Positions 32,961 through 42,039 of a DNA stretch of 64,000 bases are shown one piece after another. Both the position numbers and the translations under genes were made by a program. Source of the DNA: UBA685 sp049889495. Lineage in GTDB: Bacteria > Pseudomonadota > Alphaproteobacteria > Puniceispirillales > Puniceispirillaceae. Numbering within the stretch: position 1 is the stretch's first letter; every line of letters starts with the position of its first letter. The stretch lies in NCBI GenBank assembly GCA_049889495.1, contig JBMHDH010000016.1, positions 12,762-76,761 of the forward strand, written 5' to 3'. The notes under the pieces were generated by a model, which worked only from the letters and a program-made list of their open reading frames with translations, was not told the origin of the DNA and made no database searches.

Positions 32961-32998
32961 AGACCAGAAACGAAAGTCGGACAGTAGAGGTTAGCAAA

Positions 32999-34516
32999 GT
33001 GAAAGATATGGTCACAAAACAGGCAATCTTACCCCAATCAGCGCAAATTGCCGCCAGCGATTATGTGATTTTTGGGGGAACAGGTGATTTGTCTTTGCGC
33101 AAGATTTTGCCTGCTTTATTTCATCGCTATATTGATGGCCAAATTGATGATGCCTTTCGGATCATTGCCGCCTCACGTTCTTTGCCTGACAAGCAAGATT
33201 TTGCCAAAACATTGCGCCCTTTTTGCGGTGATGCCGCAGATGATGTGCAATTTGAACGCTTTATGTCCCTGATCAGCTTATTCAAGCTGGATATTGCCTC
33301 AGGTGAGGGGGCAGAGGCGTTAACATCATTCTTGTTGGAAAAAAGCAATGATGACAGGCCAATGATATTTTACATGGCGATTTCGCCCGCCTTATTTGGG
33401 GTAAGTTGTCAATTATTGGATAAAATGGGGCTGGTCACAAAATCAGCACGTTTGGTTGTTGAAAAGCCACTTGGCCATAATGGAGACACAGCGCGTCAGA
33501 TTAATGATGAATTATTGGCTGTGTTTGATGAAAAAAATATCTATCGTATTGATCATTATCTTGGCAAAGAAACGGTGCAAAATTTGATGGCTTTGCGCTT
33601 TGCCAACACCATTTTTGAAAATCAATGGAATAATACCTTTATCGATCATATTGAAATCACAGTGTCTGAATCGGTCGGCCTTGAAGGGCGGGCGTCTTAT
33701 TATGATCATTATGGTGCGTTGCGCGATATGATGCAAAATCATCTGATGCAATTGGTCTGTCTTGTGGCAATGGAACCGCCAGCGCAATTTCAAGCTGACC
33801 AAGTGCGCGATGAAAAATTACGTGTGTTACGTGCCTTGCGGCCTATTCACTCAGCGCATCTGCAAGACCATCTTGTGATCGGGCAATATGATGATGGTGA
33901 AATTGCAGGGTCGCCTGTGGCATCCTATGCCCATGAATTAGGGCAAACATCAAAGACAGAGACCTTTGCGGCCTTAAAATTATATATTGAAAATTGGCGC
34001 TGGGCAGGCGTGCCATTTTACATCAGAACAGGCAAGCGTCTAAAGACAAGAGCGTCTGAAATCATTGTGACATTTAAAACGCCATCTCATGATATCTTCG
34101 CGCAAGCAAAAGATACAGATCAGGCGTCATCAAATATGCACCCAAATCAATTGATCATCAGGCTACAGCCCCAAGAAGGTTTGCGCTTGCAATTAATCAG
34201 TAAACAGCCTGGCCCTGGCGGTATGCGACTATTTCCCTCAGAGCTAAATCTGTCATTTGGCGATACGTTTGAACAACGTTTACCAGATGCTTATGAGCGG
34301 TTATTAATGGATGTGGCGCGTGGCAACCAAACCTTATTTATGCGCCATGATGAAGTGATGGCGGCATGGGATTTCATGGACCCGATCATCGAAGCCGCAG
34401 CCAATATCGAGCCAGAAATATATAAAGCTGGCAGCTTTGGTCCCGAAAAACAAAATCACCTATTTGGTGATAAAGGACAGTGGCAAAACCCCGCTGTCTT
34501 ATCCGAGAAGACATAA
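32999..34516 (+). CDS. zwf: Glucose-6-phosphate 1-dehydrogenase
   Basis: A 505-residue enzyme that converts glucose-6-phosphate to 6-phosphogluconolactone, entry step of the Entner-Doudoroff route. VIFGGTGDLSLRKILPALFHR is the coenzyme site (GGTGDL for the usual GASGDL), and YRIDHYLGKETVQNLM contains the active-site histidine and lysine. FYIRTGKRL and the C-terminal domain are normal; length matches the family. The GTG at 32999 has TAGAGG at 32985-32990; ATG 33008 is an alternative. The pgl gene starts 13 bases after its stop, so the two form a unit. Confidence 0.95.
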   Translation: MKDMVTKQAILPQSAQIAASDYVIFGGTGDLSLRKILPALFHRYIDGQIDDAFRIIAASRSLPDKQDFAKTLRPFCGDAADDVQFERFMSLISLFKLDIASGEGAEALTSFLLEKSNDDRPMIFYMAISPALFGVSCQLLDKMGLVTKSARLVVEKPLGHNGDTARQINDELLAVFDEKNIYRIDHYLGKETVQNLMALRFANTIFENQWNNTFIDHIEITVSESVGLEGRASYYDHYGALRDMMQNHLMQLVCLVAMEPPAQFQADQVRDEKLRVLRALRPIHSAHLQDHLVIGQYDDGEIAGSPVASYAHELGQTSKTETFAALKLYIENWRWAGVPFYIRTGKRLKTRASEIIVTFKTPSHDIFAQAKDTDQASSNMHPNQLIIRLQPQEGLRLQLISKQPGPGGMRLFPSELNLSFGDTFEQRLPDAYERLLMDVARGNQTLFMRHDEVMAAWDFMDPIIEAAANIEPEIYKAGSFGPEKQNHLFGDKGQWQNPAVLSEKT

Positions 34517-34529
34517 AGGGTGGTATGAT

Positions 34530-35147
34530 ATGGCATTTCATCCACAAGACGTGGCATCATTTTTGTTAACAGGTTTGGCAAAAGCCATCACAGAAAAAGG
34601 GCACGCCACGCTGGCACTTTCTGGTGGGTCTAGCCCCTTGCCTATATTTGCGATTTTGGCAAAGACAGATTTTGCATGGGACAAGGTGACAATTACCCTT
34701 GTGGATGAACGCAATGTTGATCCGACACATCCTGATTCCAACCAAAAATTGGTTACAGATCATGTTTTGGCTGGCAAGCCATCACAAGCGACATTTATGC
34801 CCCTTTATAACAATCAGCCAGCTTATCATGAGATGACTTCATGTGACGCCATGTTGCTTGGGATGGGCACGGATGGCCATTTTGCCTCGTTATTTCCTGA
34901 TATGATTGGGTCATCCGCATTTGATGTGACCCAGCCGCCAGCGATTATCACCACTGCGCCACAAGGCTCTCCCCGTCATCCGCGGATTTCAATGAATCTT
35001 AGCCTGATTAAGGCGTCATCACATGTGTGTTTGATTTTGCCAAATGCAGAAAAGCAAGATTTGTTTGAAAGCGCAAAGACAAACCCTGAATTGCCTGTGC
35101 ATTATTTAAATCACGCGCTTGGTGATGCACTGACGTTATTTTCATGA
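34530..35147 (+). CDS. pgl: 6-phosphogluconolactonase
   Basis: A 205-residue lactonase of the NagB/glucosamine-phosphate isomerase-like fold, which hydrolyses 6-phosphogluconolactone to 6-phosphogluconate. LALSGGSSPLPIFAIL binds phosphate, ITLVDERNVDPTHPDSN is the family motif with the DER triad, and LLGMGTDGHFASLFP carries the catalytic histidine. It is shorter than the usual 230-240 residues, mainly at the N-terminus. The ATG at 34530 is chosen because the longer frame from 34437 lies inside zwf. It is 13 bases after zwf and 19 before edd. Confidence 0.93.
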   Translation: MAFHPQDVASFLLTGLAKAITEKGHATLALSGGSSPLPIFAILAKTDFAWDKVTITLVDERNVDPTHPDSNQKLVTDHVLAGKPSQATFMPLYNNQPAYHEMTSCDAMLLGMGTDGHFASLFPDMIGSSAFDVTQPPAIITTAPQGSPRHPRISMNLSLIKASSHVCLILPNAEKQDLFESAKTNPELPVHYLNHALGDALTLFS

Positions 35148-35166
35148 TTGAAAAGGATTATCGGTA

Positions 35167-36993
35167 ATGGCCCTTCATCCCATTGTTGAACAAGTCACAG
35201 AAGCGATCAGACATAGAAGTCAGAAAACACGCCAAGCCTATTTGTCTGCGTTGCATGATATGGCCAATGATTCTGATCAAGACAGAAAAAAAATTGGCTG
35301 TTCTAATTTGGCGCATGCTGGCGCAGGGGCAGGTCAAGATCAAGATGATGTCACAGGCCTATCAGGCAATGATAAGCCAAATATCGCCATTATCAGCGCC
35401 TATAATGATATGTTATCAGCGCACCAGCCTTTTGAGACTTACCCATCAGTGATACGCGCCGCCGCAAGGCAAGCTGGTGCCACCGCACAGATGGCAGGCG
35501 GTGTCCCCGCCATGTGCGATGGTGTCACCCAAGGGCGGCCTGGCATGGAATTATCCTTGGCCTCGCGTGATGTGATTGCCATGTCCACCGCGGTTGGCCT
35601 GTCCCATGGGGTCTATGACGGTGCCCTATGCCTTGGGGTATGTGATAAAATCATCCCAGGTTTGGTAATGGGGGCGTTATCATTTGGGCATTTGCCGACC
35701 ATTTTTGTGCCTGCTGGTCCGATGCCATCTGGTCTGCCAAATGATGAAAAGGCGGCCATTCGTAAAGCCTATGCCAAAGGTGAGGTGGGGCGTGATGCGT
35801 TGTTAAAAGCGGAAATGGCGGCTTATCACAGCGCTGGCACTTGTACCTTTTATGGCACTGCCAATTCCAATCAAATGTTAATGGAAATTATGGGATTGCA
35901 TTTGCCAGGTGGTACTTTTGTTAACCCACATGAAGATTTGCGTCATGCGCTAACCGTGGCGGCCACGGAACAAGTGATTGCCATTTCGCGCAAAAGTAAT
36001 GATGTGCGCCCGCTTGGTGAGGTGTTGGATGAGAGATCATTTGTGAATGCGGTGATCGGGCTTCATGCCACAGGCGGGTCAACCAATCATACGCTTCATT
36101 TACCTGCCATGGCCGCGGCCGCTGGGATTATATTAACATGGGATGATTTTGATGCTTTGTCACAGATCACCCCTTTATTGGCGCGTCTTTATCCCAATGG
36201 CAGTGCTGATGTGAATCATTTCAATGCCGCAGGTGGCATGGGCTTTGTTATTCACCAATTATTAGAGGCAGGCTTGTTGCATGGCGATGCGCGTACCATT
36301 TGGGGGGATGGCTTGTCAGATTATGTGAGCGAGCCTGTGTTGCAAGATCATGGACTTAGCTGGCGGGAAGGGCCCAAAACATCGCTTGATGATGCGGTAT
36401 TGCGCGCCGTTGATACGCCGCACGCTGTTAATGGTGGTCTGAAAATGTTGCAAGGTAATTTGGGGCGCGCCGTGATGAAGATTTCAGCTGTTGCGCCTGA
36501 ACGTCATAATATCACCGCGCCTGCTGCGGTCTTTGAAACAGAGGCAGAGGTGAAAGCCGCATTTGCAGAAGGTTTGCTTGATCGTGATGTGATTGTGGTC
36601 GTCAGAGGCCAAGGCCCTGCGGCAACAGGTATGCCAGAGCTGCATTCTTTGACGCCTTTATTATCAATCTTGCAAGATAAAGGCTTTGTGGTGGGTCTGG
36701 TCACAGATGGGCGCATGTCAGGCGCATCTGGTAAGGTGCCATCTGCCATTCATATCACACCAGAAGCGGCCAAAGCAGGCCCGATCTGCCAATTGCAAGA
36801 TGGGGATATGGTCACAATCAATGCCATTGATGGTGCCATCTCAACCACGGCTGATTTAGCCAACAGAACCGCCAAAACAGATTATGACGCCATGACCGCG
36901 GCAGGATTTGGCAGAGGCTTATTTGCCAGCTATCGCCAAGAGGTGGTAAGTGCAGAAGAAGGGGGCGGGCTTAAGCTTGTCTCTTTATCATAA
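35167..36993 (+). CDS. edd: Phosphogluconate dehydratase
   Basis: A 608-residue IlvD/Edd-family [4Fe-4S] dehydratase that makes 2-keto-3-deoxy-6-phosphogluconate. Motifs include IAIISAYNDMLSAHQPF, GGVPAMCDGVTQGRPGMELS and ALCLGVCDKIIPGLVMGAL, which supply two iron-sulfur cysteines; HSAGTCTFYGTANSNQMLME supplies the third. GLVTDGRMSGASGKVPSAIH is the C-terminal motif. Length equals that of typical Edd (about 600) and exceeds IlvD. A low-homology insert (about residues 35-62, acidic and glycine-rich) precedes the first motif. The eda gene follows 33 bases later. Confidence 0.95.
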   Translation: MALHPIVEQVTEAIRHRSQKTRQAYLSALHDMANDSDQDRKKIGCSNLAHAGAGAGQDQDDVTGLSGNDKPNIAIISAYNDMLSAHQPFETYPSVIRAAARQAGATAQMAGGVPAMCDGVTQGRPGMELSLASRDVIAMSTAVGLSHGVYDGALCLGVCDKIIPGLVMGALSFGHLPTIFVPAGPMPSGLPNDEKAAIRKAYAKGEVGRDALLKAEMAAYHSAGTCTFYGTANSNQMLMEIMGLHLPGGTFVNPHEDLRHALTVAATEQVIAISRKSNDVRPLGEVLDERSFVNAVIGLHATGGSTNHTLHLPAMAAAAGIILTWDDFDALSQITPLLARLYPNGSADVNHFNAAGGMGFVIHQLLEAGLLHGDARTIWGDGLSDYVSEPVLQDHGLSWREGPKTSLDDAVLRAVDTPHAVNGGLKMLQGNLGRAVMKISAVAPERHNITAPAAVFETEAEVKAAFAEGLLDRDVIVVVRGQGPAATGMPELHSLTPLLSILQDKGFVVGLVTDGRMSGASGKVPSAIHITPEAAKAGPICQLQDGDMVTINAIDGAISTTADLANRTAKTDYDAMTAAGFGRGLFASYRQEVVSAEEGGGLKLVSLS

Positions 36994-37026
36994 AGATAAA
37001 ATTGCGATCATAGGAGGCCATTCACC

Positions 37027-37647
37027 ATGGCAGATATTCGTTCCATTCTTGCTTTGGGTCCTGTTATGCCCGTGATTGTCATTCATGATAAGGATGACGC
37101 GGTGCCATTGGCGCATGCGCTTTTGGAAGGGGGCATTTCCACCATTGAGGTCACTTTGCGCACAGAAGCGGCCGTGAGTGCTATGGCCGAGATTGTCAAA
37201 CATTGCCCTGATATGGTGGTTGGTGCTGGTACAGTTGTCACAGCTGAACAAGCCAAACAAGTCAGAGATATCGGTGCGGTATTTGCCGTAAGCCCAGGGG
37301 CCACAGATGCGCTGATCGAAGGGTGTCAAAATGTGGCACTTGACCTTTTGCCTGGTGCAGCAAGCGCGAGCGAGGCTATGGCATTGGCAGAAAAAGGATT
37401 TGATGTGTTGAAATTCTTTCCTGCAGTGCCAGCGGGCGGGGCGCCTTTCTTGAAATCATTGGCAAGCCCTTTGCCGCATCTGACCTTTTGTCCCACAGGT
37501 GGCATCACGCTTCAAACAGCACCTGATTTTCTGGGTTTGCCCAATGTAATGTGTGTTGGCGGATCTTGGATTGCCAGCGCATCTGATATTGCGACAAAAG
37601 ATTTTGCCAAAATTACAGCCAATGCCAAGGCAGCCTCTGGCTTATAA
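37027..37647 (+). CDS. eda: KDPG aldolase (2-keto-3-deoxy-6-phosphogluconate aldolase)
   Basis: A 206-residue class I aldolase that splits KDPG into pyruvate and glyceraldehyde-3-phosphate. PVIVIHDKDDAVPLAHALLE, GGISTIEVTLRTEAA with the catalytic glutamate, VVGAGTVVTAEQAKQ and VLKFFPAVPAGG with the Schiff-base lysine are all present, then FCPTGGIT for phosphate binding. TAGGAGG lies upstream of the ATG. Length is standard. It completes the pathway started by zwf-pgl-edd, and GAPDH at the front of the cluster handles its triose product. Confidence 0.95.
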   Translation: MADIRSILALGPVMPVIVIHDKDDAVPLAHALLEGGISTIEVTLRTEAAVSAMAEIVKHCPDMVVGAGTVVTAEQAKQVRDIGAVFAVSPGATDALIEGCQNVALDLLPGAASASEAMALAEKGFDVLKFFPAVPAGGAPFLKSLASPLPHLTFCPTGGITLQTAPDFLGLPNVMCVGGSWIASASDIATKDFAKITANAKAASGL

Positions 37648-37755
37648 AATCAGAAATCCGCTGCATCATTGTAAAATAAAGCTGTGATCGTTATGTAAAG
37701 GGCGCGAAGTGCGTCATGATCGCCGTTAAGAAATTTGGCCAAGAAGAGGTGTATA

Positions 37756-39279
37756 ATGCGTTTAACAGATAATCCTGCCTTTGCCATGTTGCAAAATCAT
37801 GCCAATGATCTGGAATCCGTCTCATTTGCCGATGTCAAAGCAGATCAAAGGCGTCAAGCTGAGATGAGCTTGGCACTTGATGATCTGCAGGTGGATTTAT
37901 CACGTCATTTAATGATGCCTGAGACGCTGGATTTGCTGGCAAAGCTTGCCGATGAAGCTGATGTGTCTGGGCAATTTGCCCGCTTATTTGATGGCGCGAT
38001 TATGAATGTCACAGAACAACGTCCTGTGCTTCATATGGGCATGCGTACCGCAGAGGCTTTATCAGGTGATGATGCCCGCAAATTAGCAATTTTCAGCGAG
38101 GTTTTGCGGGGTGATCAATCTGTTAAAGATGTTGTGAATATTGGCATTGGGGGATCAGATTTGGGGCCTGCGATGGTAACGAATGCCCTTGCGCCTTATC
38201 ATAATGGTCCAAATTTGCATTTTGTCTCTAATGTGGACCCTAGTCATCTGGCAGATGTGCTGAAAAATTGCACACCAGAACGCACGCAATTTATCGTCAC
38301 CTCAAAAACCTTTACCACGCAAGAAACCATGACCAATGCAAGATTGGCACGTGAATGGGTGCTGGCAGCAGGGTGCATGGCAGATCGGCAATTCAGCGCG
38401 GTTACAGCCGCACCGGAAAAAGCTGAAGAATGGGGCGTTGAGCCTGATCGTACCTTTGGCTTTGCGGATGGTATTGGTGGTCGTTACTCTTTATGGTCTG
38501 CCGTTGGGTTGCCGATTATGGTGGCCATTGGGCCAGAACGGTTTTACGAGATGTTAAAAGGCGCGCATGATATGGATCACCATGTCCGCCATATGCCAGC
38601 AAGGCAAAATATTGCCATTATGATGGCTGGTTTGCGCATTTATTACCGTAATATTCAAAATCGGTCTGCTTATGGGATTATGGCTTATGATCAAAGATTG
38701 CGTGATTTCACCAGATGGGCCCAGCAAACAGAAATGGAATCAAATGGCAAATCAGTTGATCGCGCTGGCAAAAAGCTAGATTACTTTACCGCTCCTATTA
38801 TTTGGGGCGAAGCTGGCACAGGCGCGCAACATTCATTTTTTCAGGCCTTGCATCAAGAGGCTGATATCTGTCCTTTGGATATTCTTGTGCCACGCAAATC
38901 TGTGCCTGATTACAAAGACCAAGCCTATCAAGATAGCCACCAGATGTTGGTCATTAATGCGCTTGCCCAAGCAGAAGCCTTTGCTAGTGGTAAAGAAAAT
39001 CAGCAAGAACCGCATCGTCATTTTGAAGGTGGGCGTCCTGTCAGCTTTATCAGCTGGCGTGCCACGACCCCTTATGCGCTTGGTCGTTTATTGGCACTTT
39101 ATGAACATATCACCATTGCGTCTGGCTTTATGTGGGATGTGAACAGCTTTGACCAATTTGGGGTTGAGCTTGGCAAAGAGATGGCAAAAGCCTTAGCAAA
39201 TGTGAAAAATGCTGATGATATGCCACCTTCTTTTTCTGCCGCCGCTGGGGCGTTCTTTCGCCAATTGGCAGAGGATTAA
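37756..39279 (+). CDS. pgi: Glucose-6-phosphate isomerase
   Basis: A 507-residue isomerase of fructose-6-phosphate and glucose-6-phosphate. NIGIGGSDLGPAMVTNALAP and FVSNVDPSHLADVL are the first family block, ITSKTFTTQETMTNA-type phosphate binding follows near residue 185, and IWGEAGTGAQHSFFQALHQ is the second signature with its catalytic glutamate/histidine region. The ATG at 37756 follows AAGAGG by six bases; an upstream TTG start at 37735 is less likely. The region 37648-37755 has no visible feature. Its stop overlaps that of the convergent ScfR-like gene by 4 bases. It allows fructose-derived carbon to feed the Entner-Doudoroff genes. Confidence 0.95.
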   Translation: MRLTDNPAFAMLQNHANDLESVSFADVKADQRRQAEMSLALDDLQVDLSRHLMMPETLDLLAKLADEADVSGQFARLFDGAIMNVTEQRPVLHMGMRTAEALSGDDARKLAIFSEVLRGDQSVKDVVNIGIGGSDLGPAMVTNALAPYHNGPNLHFVSNVDPSHLADVLKNCTPERTQFIVTSKTFTTQETMTNARLAREWVLAAGCMADRQFSAVTAAPEKAEEWGVEPDRTFGFADGIGGRYSLWSAVGLPIMVAIGPERFYEMLKGAHDMDHHVRHMPARQNIAIMMAGLRIYYRNIQNRSAYGIMAYDQRLRDFTRWAQQTEMESNGKSVDRAGKKLDYFTAPIIWGEAGTGAQHSFFQALHQEADICPLDILVPRKSVPDYKDQAYQDSHQMLVINALAQAEAFASGKENQQEPHRHFEGGRPVSFISWRATTPYALGRLLALYEHITIASGFMWDVNSFDQFGVELGKEMAKALANVKNADDMPPSFSAAAGAFFRQLAED

Positions 39280-40700
39280 GCGCCAAAATCAAACAGGCCA
39301 GATTGCCGTCTGAAAGGATCAAAGCGTAAGGCCCGTCCCAAAGGCGGCGCACCGCGATGCTGGCAATCTGATTTATCACATAGCTGGCAAGCAAGCCCAA
39401 TGGGGGTCAAGGCTGGGTTTTTAGGCCCTAAAAGCTGATCTGCCATTGCGATATCTTTAGCATGTTTTAGCTCGCACCCCAAAGCAACTGCTGATAAGGG
39501 CCTGCCATGATGTGACGGGCCCGTGTTGGGTTGTACCACGGTTCTGGCGAGGGTGAAGAAACGCTGACCTTCTTCTAGTTCGACAAGCTGGGTATGGAGC
39601 GAGCCTGGCAGACGGAAGGCATGATGCGGCACCCATCTGCCGCAGGCGCCGCCATGACGGGCAAATTCAATGCCGCCACCAGATAGCCGCTTTGTGATGT
39701 AACCTGCTTCATCAACACGCAAAAAGAAAAACGGGATGCCACGGTCACTTGGCCTGTTCAAAGTGGTCAGGCGATGGCAGATTTGCTCAAAGCTTGCGGA
39801 AAACCGCTTGCCAAGAAGATCAATGTCATGGCGCGTTTGGCGCGCTGATTGCAAAAAGCTTTCATAAGGCATCATCACCGCACCTGCGAAATAGCCAGCA
39901 AGCGCATTCTGCAATAAATGGCTTGATTGGGAATTATCAAAATTGGCTTCATCGACAATCTCTTGGATCACTTCGCGATAGCCGTGACGTGCTAATTGTG
40001 CGGCCAGATGGAAAATACGCTGTGGTTCTTCTAGGATCTCAGAGAGCAAAAGATGCCCCCGATGCGGGTCATGATGCACCAATAAATGTCCCATCACATC
40101 TGATGGCATAATGCGAACCCGCAATTGAAATGATTTCTGCATATAGGCACTTAGGTTGCTAAAGCTTTGACCTGGTTGAATATCGGCTGATTTGCGCGCT
40201 TTTGTGGCCGCATCTTCCAAAGTTGGAAAATGGTTTTCACGTGCTTCCAAAAACCGTCTGACATCTTCAATAGGGCGGGGCAGGGTGCGTTTCTCAAGGC
40301 CATCTTTGCCTTGCTGTGCCGCTGATTTCATGGCTTCATAGGATTCATGAAGCGCAATAATCGCTTGTGCGGCATTTGGTTGATGCTGTGCCAATTGTTG
40401 AATGTCACGGCGGCTGAAACTTTGTTCTGATAAAATCGGATCAGCAAAAATTTCAATCAGCTGTGCTGTTAATTTAGCAGAATCATCTTCTGCCATATCT
40501 TTTAAATCAATGTCATAGGTCTGTCCCAATTTGAACAGCAGCTGGACCGTGACAGGACGCATATTATTTTCAAGCAAATTTAAATAAGACGCAGAAATGC
40601 TCAATTCCTCTGCCATTGCGGCTTGAGAGAGGCGCAAATCTTTTCGTAATTTGCGTAATTTATGGCCGATCATAATTTTTGATGACAGCATGTCTTCCAT
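39276..40700 (-). CDS. XRE-family regulator with IrrE-like/DUF2083 domain (ScfR type)
   Basis: A 474-residue regulator. Residues about 10-65 are an XRE helix-turn-helix (KLRKLRKDLRLSQAAMAEEL, SASYLNLLENNMRPVT). The middle is an IrrE-like domain without an intact HExxH zinc site (LSEILEEPQRIFHLAAQL). The C-terminal part is the DUF2083-type acyl-sensing region, ending with a cysteine motif LACQLCDKSDCQHRGAPPL. This is the short-chain-fatty-acyl regulator (RamB/PccR/ScfR) layout, which controls propionate, acetate or glyoxylate genes through CoA esters. None of those target genes is in the window, so its regulon is elsewhere. A perfect 16-bp palindrome upstream suggests self-regulation. GGGAG lies eight bases before ATG 40700. 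Confidence 0.88.
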   Translation of the reverse strand: MEDMLSSKIMIGHKLRKLRKDLRLSQAAMAEELSISASYLNLLENNMRPVTVQLLFKLGQTYDIDLKDMAEDDSAKLTAQLIEIFADPILSEQSFSRRDIQQLAQHQPNAAQAIIALHESYEAMKSAAQQGKDGLEKRTLPRPIEDVRRFLEARENHFPTLEDAATKARKSADIQPGQSFSNLSAYMQKSFQLRVRIMPSDVMGHLLVHHDPHRGHLLLSEILEEPQRIFHLAAQLARHGYREVIQEIVDEANFDNSQSSHLLQNALAGYFAGAVMMPYESFLQSARQTRHDIDLLGKRFSASFEQICHRLTTLNRPSDRGIPFFFLRVDEAGYITKRLSGGGIEFARHGGACGRWVPHHAFRLPGSLHTQLVELEEGQRFFTLARTVVQPNTGPSHHGRPLSAVALGCELKHAKDIAMADQLLGPKNPALTPIGLACQLCDKSDCQHRGAPPLGRALRFDPFRRQSGLFDFGA

Positions 40701-40812
40701 GATAAATCTCCCAAAACAAACCGTAAGGCCTGCAAGCGCATTATGACAAAGCGATTAGGCTTTTGTGTCATATTTGTGATGATCGTTTATTTTCTAACAT
40801 TACAAAAGTTAT

Positions 40813-40828
40813 TTGTAAATATTTACAA
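40813..40828. promoter_or_regulatory. Perfect 16-bp palindrome in the ScfR-like promoter region
   Basis: TTGTAAATATTTACAA is perfectly symmetric and lies 112 bases from the regulator's start, within the 257-base region shared with the divergent small gene at 40958. RamB/PccR-type regulators bind TTGCAAA-like dyads, so TTGTAAA is a close candidate half-site for autoregulation. Confidence 0.6.
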
Positions 40829-40957
40829 TATTAATTATTAACACTGTTTTCCTTTACCAAATGTGAGAAACAGCTTTTAGTGGGTGATGAAAAAGACACT
40901 CTCTCATCCTGCCGCGCCCACTATTTTGGGCAGGCAAATTTAAAAAAGGGCAAAACC

Positions 40958-41185
40958 ATGGATGATTTAAATCTTGAAACGCTGACACAAGAGCGCATCA
41001 CCATTTTAACTGACAGCTTTGATTCAGCTGCGATGGAATTTCATAAACGTCGCATGGCAACCAAAGGCTATCGTCTGGAAAGCCGTATCGCTGGCCATCA
41101 TTTTTATATCACGGAAGGTCAAACAGCCAAAAAGCTGTTTGATGGTGAGGTAAAATATGCGGTGACATTTATTCGCGAAGACTAA
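40958..41185 (+). CDS. Small conserved-looking hypothetical protein (75 aa)
   Basis: A 75-residue charged, soluble protein beginning MDDLNLETLTQERITIL and containing AAMEFHKRRMATKGYRLESR and a terminal KYAVTFIRED. The pattern of one long helix followed by short strands looks like a folded domain. No family is recognised. AAAAAAGGG precedes ATG 40958; the longer frame from 40880 includes non-coding-looking sequence. It is divergent from the ScfR-like regulator and is followed after 91 bases by a strong terminator. Confidence 0.65.
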   Translation: MDDLNLETLTQERITILTDSFDSAAMEFHKRRMATKGYRLESRIAGHHFYITEGQTAKKLFDGEVKYAVTFIRED

Positions 41186-41276
41186 ATCATCTTGCCCTGT
41201 GATGGGGCGGACCCGTTTTTACATGTTGGTTTTGGTGTAACACGACCCCGTTTCATGCCAAAAAACTCTCATGTAG

Positions 41277-41315
41277 TGAGACTGTCTGATTGCCCGTCAG
41301 GCAGTCTCAATTTTT
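41277..41315 (+). terminator. Intrinsic terminator
   Basis: TGAGACTGTCTG (41277-41288) pairs with CAGGCAGTCTCA (41298-41309), twelve pairs with one G-U, followed by ATTTTT. It closes the 75-residue gene's transcript and lies just before the convergent methyltransferase stop. Confidence 0.9.
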
Positions 41316-41327
41316 ATGTGGGGCTTT

Positions 41328-41948
41328 TTAGGCGGCAATTTTCTTAATCACATAAACGGTTGATTTCATATCTATTTTCGGCAAATGCCAATCATAATGC
41401 GATTCTTTTAAATGCGCATCCTCTTGGCGTAATAACGCGTCAATGGCGGCGGTAAAGCTGCCTTCTATGAGAGACGGGTCGTTGATAGAAAACACAAATA
41501 ATCCACCATCATCTAATTTATCAAACATATCTTTGATGGTGCTAGCAGGGGCATGGCCAACCGAGATCACGCCAACTGCGGCAATCGCGTCATAGTGGCC
41601 TTTGGCAAAAGCCAATGGATTGTTTAAATCAACAAGCTCTAGATTTTGATATAAATTGCGCTCTTTGGCTTGTGCGAGCATTTCTTCGCTTAAATCATTG
41701 CCATGCAAATTGGTAAAACCAGCTTCGCGAAAGGCAAGGCCTGACAGGCCAGTACCACAGCCAATATCAAGCACAGATGCCGATTTATCGTCAAGATGAC
41801 GGGCAAGGGCTTCGGCACAACGCCGCGGCGTTTGATAGCCATTTTCAATGATCTCGGCATCATAGCTTTTTGACCAATCACGGTAATATTGCCGCGTGTG
41901 ATCAACATCACCCAAATGGTATGATTGTTTTAAAAAATCTTTTGTCAT
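41328..41948 (-). CDS. Class I SAM-dependent methyltransferase
   Basis: A 206-residue methyltransferase. SVLDIGCGTGLSGLAFREAG is motif I for S-adenosylmethionine, LHGNDLSEEMLAQAKER is motif II with the acidic ribose-binding residue (ND), and YDAIAAVGVISVGHAP with GGLFVFSIND are the later motifs. The N-terminus DHTRQYYRDWSKSYDAEI is typical of the ubiquinone/small-molecule methyltransferase-like group. The substrate cannot be predicted. It stands alone between a terminator and an MFS gene 91 bases away. Confidence 0.85.
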   Translation of the reverse strand: MTKDFLKQSYHLGDVDHTRQYYRDWSKSYDAEIIENGYQTPRRCAEALARHLDDKSASVLDIGCGTGLSGLAFREAGFTNLHGNDLSEEMLAQAKERNLYQNLELVDLNNPLAFAKGHYDAIAAVGVISVGHAPASTIKDMFDKLDDGGLFVFSINDPSLIEGSFTAAIDALLRQEDAHLKESHYDWHLPKIDMKSTVYVIKKIAA

Positions 41949-42039
41949 TGCACTGACGCCATCTAATGACGCTCCCCCTCATGGATTTGTTTTTCTTTTA
42001 TCAAAACCATCAAGGAAAGACTGGTCAATGGAAATCCTA

